Assembly: GCA_947504195.1 (NCBI GenBank)
Contig: CANNGN010000001.1
Span: forward strand, 620,001 to 684,000
DNA: 64,000 nt
From: an uncultured Vibrio sp.
GTDB taxonomy: Bacteria > Pseudomonadota > Gammaproteobacteria > Enterobacterales > Vibrionaceae
Direction: 5' to 3'
Positions 59,393-64,000 of the stretch are shown here, piece after piece. The position numbers and the translations under genes were made by a program. The notes under the pieces are model-generated. The model saw only the letters and a list, made by a program, of their open reading frames with translations, ran no database searches and was not told the DNA's origin. Within the stretch, counting starts at the first letter, position 1, and each line of letters begins with the position of its first letter.

Positions 59393-62038
59393 TCAATCTT
59401 CGTCCAAATCTTCATCCACCAACGTTCGATTCACTTTAGTTCTCAATAAGGCTGCCTTTTCATGCTCTCCAATTTCTTCATAAGCCAAAATTAAGTTATC
59501 GCGCCAATCTTTTTGCCAAGGGCAAGTGTCGAGAGCTTTCTCAAGCAACTCAATACCGTTTGCGATATGACCTTTACGGCAGTAAATTAACCCCACCATA
59601 TAGTTCGCAGCGGCATGTTCTGGATTATGATGCAGCATTTTCTTCAAACTCATTTCGGCTTCATCAAGCTTGTTATCTCGAAAAAGAGCAACACCATCTT
59701 GTAGAAAACCTGGTTCAGGGAGGGTCAACATATCGGTGATAGGATCCGGCACGATTTTGGCATTGGTTCCCTTAATAAGTGGTTTGAGGTAACGTTGGTA
59801 ATGTTTCCATTTGGCTTTAGATGTTTTGTAAATCGGCTGACGTACTTGCCATACACTCGCTGTTTTCACTGGCCTATCTAACTCATTAAAACCAAGTACC
59901 TGATCTTCCCACTCTACCCCAATATATTTGAGCATTGTACGCGCACTTCCCTCTAGGTCTTCGACTACATCTTCATAGTTGAGTTCCAGAATCTCTCCGG
60001 GAAATACTTGATTCCAGTGATGCATTAACAAATTATGATCGGCAAGTTGCTCTCCAATCCAAGTTAAGTCATACGCAAACCCCATACCTCCGAATTTGGC
60101 TTGATAATCGGTAAAATAGTTAGAGATTGCGATATCTCTTGGGTCACGGCGAACCGAAATGATTTTTGCATTAGGGAAGAGAAATTTAATCAAACCAACA
60201 TGTTCAAAGTTGTGTGGTAACTTGTCGACCACATGGATCGCGTCGGGTTTATCCTCCGCCGCGAGTTCTTTAAGTTCCGTAATAATGCTATCACTGATTT
60301 TCTTCGCTAAATAAGGTGAAATATCGTCGACACAATCAGGGTAAGTTCGACCGGAGCCTACATGACGTTCCCAGCGTTCTAACCCCTGTTTCCGAGCGGG
60401 GATCACACCTAGCTCTCCAGCTCCAAATATCTTGCTATGACCAGAAATAATCTGTTCGACTAATGTGGTACCTGAACGAGGCATACCTAAAACAAATACC
60501 GGAAGCGAAGAATCGCTACCACACTCTTTACGATGCTGAAATAGCGCCTTACTAAAGCGAGCACGAATACGAGCACACTGATTGCGATGCGCTTTTGGAT
60601 CATAATTCAGCCGAGCTTTATTAACGTCATTCCCTTCTACTGCGAGCTCGAACGCTTTGTCATAATCTTTTCGTTTTTCATAAGCTGACGCTATTTGTAA
60701 TAACAACCCACTTTTTACGCTACCTTCTAATCCAGGTTGACGGGCAACCTTTTCCATACGATTCAACGTTTCCACATCGTCTGGAAAGCGTCGTGCGTTA
60801 ATAAGTGAAGAATATCCTTTGGCAGGATCGATCTCTTTAATGCGCTCAAACAGTTCAATTGCAGCATCTATATTTCCGCACTGCATTTGCAACTGACCTA
60901 AGCCAGAAAGTGCAGGTAAAAAGTAACGGTTATCGTCTAATATCTGATTAAAGAGGGTCTCAGCCAAATCATAATTTTGCTCCTGACTTTCAACTTGAGC
61001 GAGTGCGTTTTTAGCTTGAACTTGAAGCTGCGTGATCATTAAAGATGACGTTTGTTGGTCTTCTTGTAATGCTTGTGCTTGCTCAATAGCCTGTTCTGCG
61101 GCTTTACGTGCACGTTCTGGCATACCGGTCAAACATACGGCCGATAAACGAACCCACAAAATGACTTGCTGTTTATCTTGCTCTTTTGCAAAGCGAATCG
61201 CTCGGCGCAGTAACTGGGCTGACTGCAAATGACGTCCCAAAACCTGAGCCAGCTCAGCTTGCTGAGAAATTAAATTAAGACTTTGAGGATAATGCTTTAA
61301 CGCCGAATTTAATGCATCAATGGCCGCATCGTGTTTATCGTGACTTGCCAACAAAGCCGCATAACCCGCCGTTAATTGAGTCCAATCATTCTCTTCAATA
61401 TCATCCCTACGCTGTTCAAGCCACTCTTCTGCTTGTACTTGGTTCTCTGTCGCAACCCAGAGCTCTAATTGCAATTGGCGAAGTTGAGCACTAAAGAAAT
61501 CTTGGACCGATTCGGACAGATCATCATATTGGTGGCCAAACTGATCAATGGCCTTGTCTAAACTTTGTTGGGCATTGTAGAAATCTTTCTCTCTAAGATA
61601 AAGACCAATCAACGCATTCCACACCGGCAAGCGATGAGGCGCTAGCTTCACTGATCTTCGGCAAAATTCGAGAGCCTGATGTGGTTCACCCTTAGCCATA
61701 TAACACCAAGCAAGACGAGCTTGTAATAGAGCGTTTTCAGGAAGAGCTTCTTGTGTTTTTTGAAGTAGTGACAATGCATCATCAACGCGCTGTAGTACAC
61801 AATACACACCGGCAAGATCGATTCGAGCCTCACTATCTAATTGCTCAAGTTGATCTTCCAAGCGTTGACATAAACGGATACTTTCGGCTCGTGCACCTAG
61901 GTTAGCGTGTGCTAATGCAAGTAATGGCAACGCTTGCTGGTCATTAGTTTCCGCTAAATACCTTTCCGCAGCCTGAGCTAATTCACTAAATTGTTGCAGA
62001 TCAACCAAACGACGCAGACTGGCAATTATGGACACCAT
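59393..62038 (-). CDS. TPR-sulfotransferase fusion protein
   Basis: 881-residue cytosolic-looking protein. N-terminal TPR repeats span about 1-500 (for example LAWCYMAKGEPHQALEFCRR). A sulfotransferase domain follows (about 510-780) with the 5'-phosphosulfate loop VLGMPRSGTTLVEQ (about 513) and the 3'-phosphate site ISVRRDPRDIAISNYF (about 617). Then a C-terminal TPR part (about 800-870). Sulfotransferases use PAPS to sulfate a protein, peptide or glycan acceptor; no acceptor is clear. It is separated by 131 bp from the T1SS operon and by 378 bp from the repeat protein. ATG 62038 sits very near AGGAGG; GTG 62035 may be the real start. Confidence 0.88.
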   Translation of the reverse strand: MVSIIASLRRLVDLQQFSELAQAAERYLAETNDQQALPLLALAHANLGARAESIRLCQRLEDQLEQLDSEARIDLAGVYCVLQRVDDALSLLQKTQEALPENALLQARLAWCYMAKGEPHQALEFCRRSVKLAPHRLPVWNALIGLYLREKDFYNAQQSLDKAIDQFGHQYDDLSESVQDFFSAQLRQLQLELWVATENQVQAEEWLEQRRDDIEENDWTQLTAGYAALLASHDKHDAAIDALNSALKHYPQSLNLISQQAELAQVLGRHLQSAQLLRRAIRFAKEQDKQQVILWVRLSAVCLTGMPERARKAAEQAIEQAQALQEDQQTSSLMITQLQVQAKNALAQVESQEQNYDLAETLFNQILDDNRYFLPALSGLGQLQMQCGNIDAAIELFERIKEIDPAKGYSSLINARRFPDDVETLNRMEKVARQPGLEGSVKSGLLLQIASAYEKRKDYDKAFELAVEGNDVNKARLNYDPKAHRNQCARIRARFSKALFQHRKECGSDSSLPVFVLGMPRSGTTLVEQIISGHSKIFGAGELGVIPARKQGLERWERHVGSGRTYPDCVDDISPYLAKKISDSIITELKELAAEDKPDAIHVVDKLPHNFEHVGLIKFLFPNAKIISVRRDPRDIAISNYFTDYQAKFGGMGFAYDLTWIGEQLADHNLLMHHWNQVFPGEILELNYEDVVEDLEGSARTMLKYIGVEWEDQVLGFNELDRPVKTASVWQVRQPIYKTSKAKWKHYQRYLKPLIKGTNAKIVPDPITDMLTLPEPGFLQDGVALFRDNKLDEAEMSLKKMLHHNPEHAAANYMVGLIYCRKGHIANGIELLEKALDTCPWQKDWRDNLILAYEEIGEHEKAALLRTKVNRTLVDEDLDED

Positions 62039-62416
62039 AACCTCCTGAGAGTTAATGTAAATTTTCAGTATAGTAGCAAAGATATCACGGTATGTAGTAA
62101 TAATTAAAACAGCTGAAATCGAACAAGAACGGATATATAACTCAATTACTATAAGTCTACTCTTAGCTACCTTATAGAAAAATTGCTCTATTAATTACAA
62201 TGTAGAAAGGAAGCCTAGGTTTTCAAGCGGATTTCATATAATTAAATGTGTTGATAGGAGGATCAATACATATTACGTCTGTCGCAATAGTAAAATAAAG
62301 GAACACTCCTTTTATATTTTTTATTAGAGAGATTAGATCTATCTTAGAAAGGACAAACTACTATTGTAATTAACATCCCTAGAACAATAGTAGAATTTGT
62401 CTGATTTTAGTGGGCG
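62039..62416. other. Region between the repeat protein and the TPR-sulfotransferase
   Basis: 378 bp, AT-rich. It holds a hairpin (CTACTATTGT at 62358-62367 with 62384-62393, 16-base loop) that could end the repeat-protein transcript on the minus strand, though the T tract is poor. No further gene is seen. Confidence 0.45.
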
Positions 62417-64000
62417 TTATACAGGTAGTGCAGCACTCGTTGGCAATGAGTTTGTATAGTTTATCGCTACTGGCAGTTGAGACCCATTGGTAATGTTAGC
62501 AATCGACCCATCCCAAAGATAAACTTGATTAATATTACTAACTTGTGATGTCCACTCAACCGCTCCTGTGTTAATAAGACTTGATATATCGCTATCCCAT
62601 GTCTCAGTTCCACTAACAAAAGTTATAGAGTCATCATTCCCTAAATTATTGGGTTGTGTCCATTGCTCGACTGCAGTTCCATCATAATCACCAGCAACAA
62701 CATAGATAGAGTAAGTTGTATTAGCATCGAATGATCCACCATTGCCCGTAGAGTCACCCGTTGCTAAGTCAAATACCACAGTCGCTGTACTGTTTTCATT
62801 AAGATCATTAACCGCTAACGTGACATCTTGAGTTGATGAGTTCGAAAATGAATCCGTTGCAGTCACGGTAAACGAGTAGCTTGATTGAGACTCGAAATCT
62901 GGGTCGACATTCAATGTAACTGCCCCCGTTGATTCGTTAATACTAAACGAACCCGCGTCCGCTCCTGAAATACCGTATGTGACACTGCTATCATCAACAG
63001 CTGCAGCGGTGTATACCACTTGACCACTTCCACTATTCTCATCAATAGCACTTGCAACGGCACTACTTGAAAATACTGGAGCAGATACATCTGTGTCAGC
63101 GACATCATTAACCGCTAACGTGACATCTTGAGTTGATGAATTCAAAGATGAATCTGTTGCAGTCACGGTAAACGAGTAGCTTGGTTTCGACTCAAAATCT
63201 GGATCGACATTTAATGTCACAGCCCCTGTTGTACTGTTAATGATAAATGAGCCCGCGTCCGCCCCTGAAATACTATATGTGACACTGCTATCATCTGTCG
63301 CAGTAGCTGTGTATACCACCTGTCCGCTACCGCTGTTCTCATTAATTGGACTTGCGACGGCACCACTTGAAAATACGGGAGCAGATACATCTGTATCGGC
63401 GACATCATTAACCGCTAACGTGACATTTTGAGTTGATGAATTCAAAGATGAATCCGTTGCAGTCACGGTAAACGAGTAGCTTGGCTTCGACTCAAAATCT
63501 GGATCGACATTTAATGTCACAGCCCCTGTTGTACTGTTAATGCTAAATGAGCCCGCGTCCACTCCAGAAATACTATATGTGACACTGCTATCATCTGCCG
63601 CAGCGGCTGTATATACTACCTGGCCGCTACCACTGTTCTCATCAATAGCATTTGCAATGGCACCACTCGAAAAAACTGGGGCCGAAGTGTCTATGTCTAT
63701 AACAGACAATGTTACATTTTGATTGGTATCATTGCCTGCTGTGTCAGTTGCAACAACAGTGAAGTTATAACTCGATTGACTATCGAAATTTGGGTTATCC
63801 TTTATCGAAACCTTACCATTCGAACTGTTTATGGTGAAACTGTCTTTATCAGCTCCTGACAAACTATACGTTACGCTACTATCGTCAGTTGCTATTGCAG
63901 TGTAAACCACCTGATTACTGCCACTGCCTTCTTCTATCGAAGCAACGTTAGAACTGGTGAATACCGGTGCGGTGTCATCAAGATTGTTTATCGATAAAGT
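62417..64000 (-). CDS. Cadherin-repeat surface protein, 3' end (partial)
   Basis: The reading frame is open through base 64000, so this is the C-terminal 527 residues of a longer protein. It consists of repeats of about 100 residues with cadherin-like motifs: an AINENSGSGQVVYTA segment, a DDSSVTYSISGADAGSF segment, GAVTLNVDPDFES and SYSFTVTATDSS. Such repeats bind Ca2+ and occur in T1SS-secreted adhesins. The last about 125 residues form a different, unrecognised domain (FDLATGDSTGNGG to SAALPV). No GGxGxD RTX repeats are visible. Likely surface adhesin, inferred from neighbours. Confidence 0.85.
   Translation of the reverse strand, partial: TLSINNLDDTAPVFTSSNVASIEEGSGSNQVVYTAIATDDSSVTYSLSGADKDSFTINSSNGKVSIKDNPNFDSQSSYNFTVVATDTAGNDTNQNVTLSVIDIDTSAPVFSSGAIANAIDENSGSGQVVYTAAAADDSSVTYSISGVDAGSFSINSTTGAVTLNVDPDFESKPSYSFTVTATDSSLNSSTQNVTLAVNDVADTDVSAPVFSSGAVASPINENSGSGQVVYTATATDDSSVTYSISGADAGSFIINSTTGAVTLNVDPDFESKPSYSFTVTATDSSLNSSTQDVTLAVNDVADTDVSAPVFSSSAVASAIDENSGSGQVVYTAAAVDDSSVTYGISGADAGSFSINESTGAVTLNVDPDFESQSSYSFTVTATDSFSNSSTQDVTLAVNDLNENSTATVVFDLATGDSTGNGGSFDANTTYSIYVVAGDYDGTAVEQWTQPNNLGNDDSITFVSGTETWDSDISSLINTGAVEWTSQVSNINQVYLWDGSIANITNGSQLPVAINYTNSLPTSAALPV
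62809..63708 (-). repeat. 300-bp tandem repeats encoding cadherin-like units
   Basis: Three nearly identical units with an exact 300-bp period: the marker CATTAACCGCTAACG ends at 62820, 63120 and 63420. Adjacent units differ by only about 2 bases in 60 over parts checked. A fourth, more diverged unit follows from about 63709. In-frame repeat expansion or contraction would change the protein by whole 100-residue units. Confidence 0.9.

Noticed and set aside
62809..63708. Tandem repeats as a CRISPR array
   Set aside because: The 300-bp units are in frame and encode protein domains, with no short direct repeats or spacers.

Overview
The window looks like chromosomal DNA of a marine gammaproteobacterium of the Vibrionaceae (Vibrio, Aliivibrio or Photobacterium type). 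The clues are protein-level: AsnS, class I fumarase, TyrR, YcjX/YcjF and RimJ all read like Vibrio orthologues. A nap operon ends in a very short membrane protein of a type known beside vibrio nitrate reductases, and there is a Na+-NQR maturation-type (NqrM-like) protein. The DNA is moderately AT-rich. I see no rRNA, tRNA, CRISPR array, insertion sequence or phage gene.

Layout. 0-3.5 kb: a sodium:alanine-type symporter and three small uncharacterised proteins. 3.6-8.4 kb (minus): periplasmic nitrate reductase operon napF-napD-napA-napB-napC plus a 43-residue membrane protein too short for a standard ORF cut-off, with a good CRP-like site upstream. 8.5-9.7 kb: the ribosomal oxygenase RoxA. 9.8-16.4 kb (minus): a 2-methylcitrate (propionate) operon in the order gntR-prpB-prpC-prpD-prpE, with palindromic operators ahead of the regulator and an identical 12-bp palindrome inside prpB. 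16.4-27.1 kb: a YccT-type protein, a LacZ beta-galactosidase, an NqrM-like protein, then a minus-strand run of housekeeping or stress genes (DUF2947-like protein, HD phosphohydrolase, rimJ, tyrR, ycjF, ycjX). 27.1-35.9 kb: core metabolism (class I fumarase, pabB-nudL, psiE, a peroxiredoxin, a DUF2127 protein, asnS, aspC).

35.9-64 kb is the accessory and most interesting part and looks like a surface-attachment island. It holds a cellulose synthase operon (a bcsR-like small gene, bcsQ, bcsA, bcsB, bcsZ, bcsC, minus strand) with a divergent bcsG. Next come three plus-strand genes for sensing and c-di-GMP turnover: a periplasmic binding protein paired with a membrane diguanylate cyclase, and a 1124-residue protein that joins a LacI-type ligand-binding domain without its DNA-binding part to PAS, GGDEF and EAL domains. 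Then comes a minus-strand type I secretion operon (TolC-like, LapB-like ABC exporter, LapC/HlyD-like adaptor), a TPR-sulfotransferase, and the 3' end of a large cadherin-repeat protein with 300-bp tandem DNA repeats running off the window edge.

How it may fit together (inference): ligands sensed by the binding-protein/cyclase pair and by the LacI-GGDEF-EAL protein would change c-di-GMP. BcsA has an intact PilZ c-di-GMP site, so cellulose output would follow. The type I exporter and the repeat protein would supply a protein adhesin, with the TPR-sulfotransferase as a possible modifying enzyme. Start codons were re-chosen in several genes where a ribosome binding site or family length argues for it; these choices are explained per entry.
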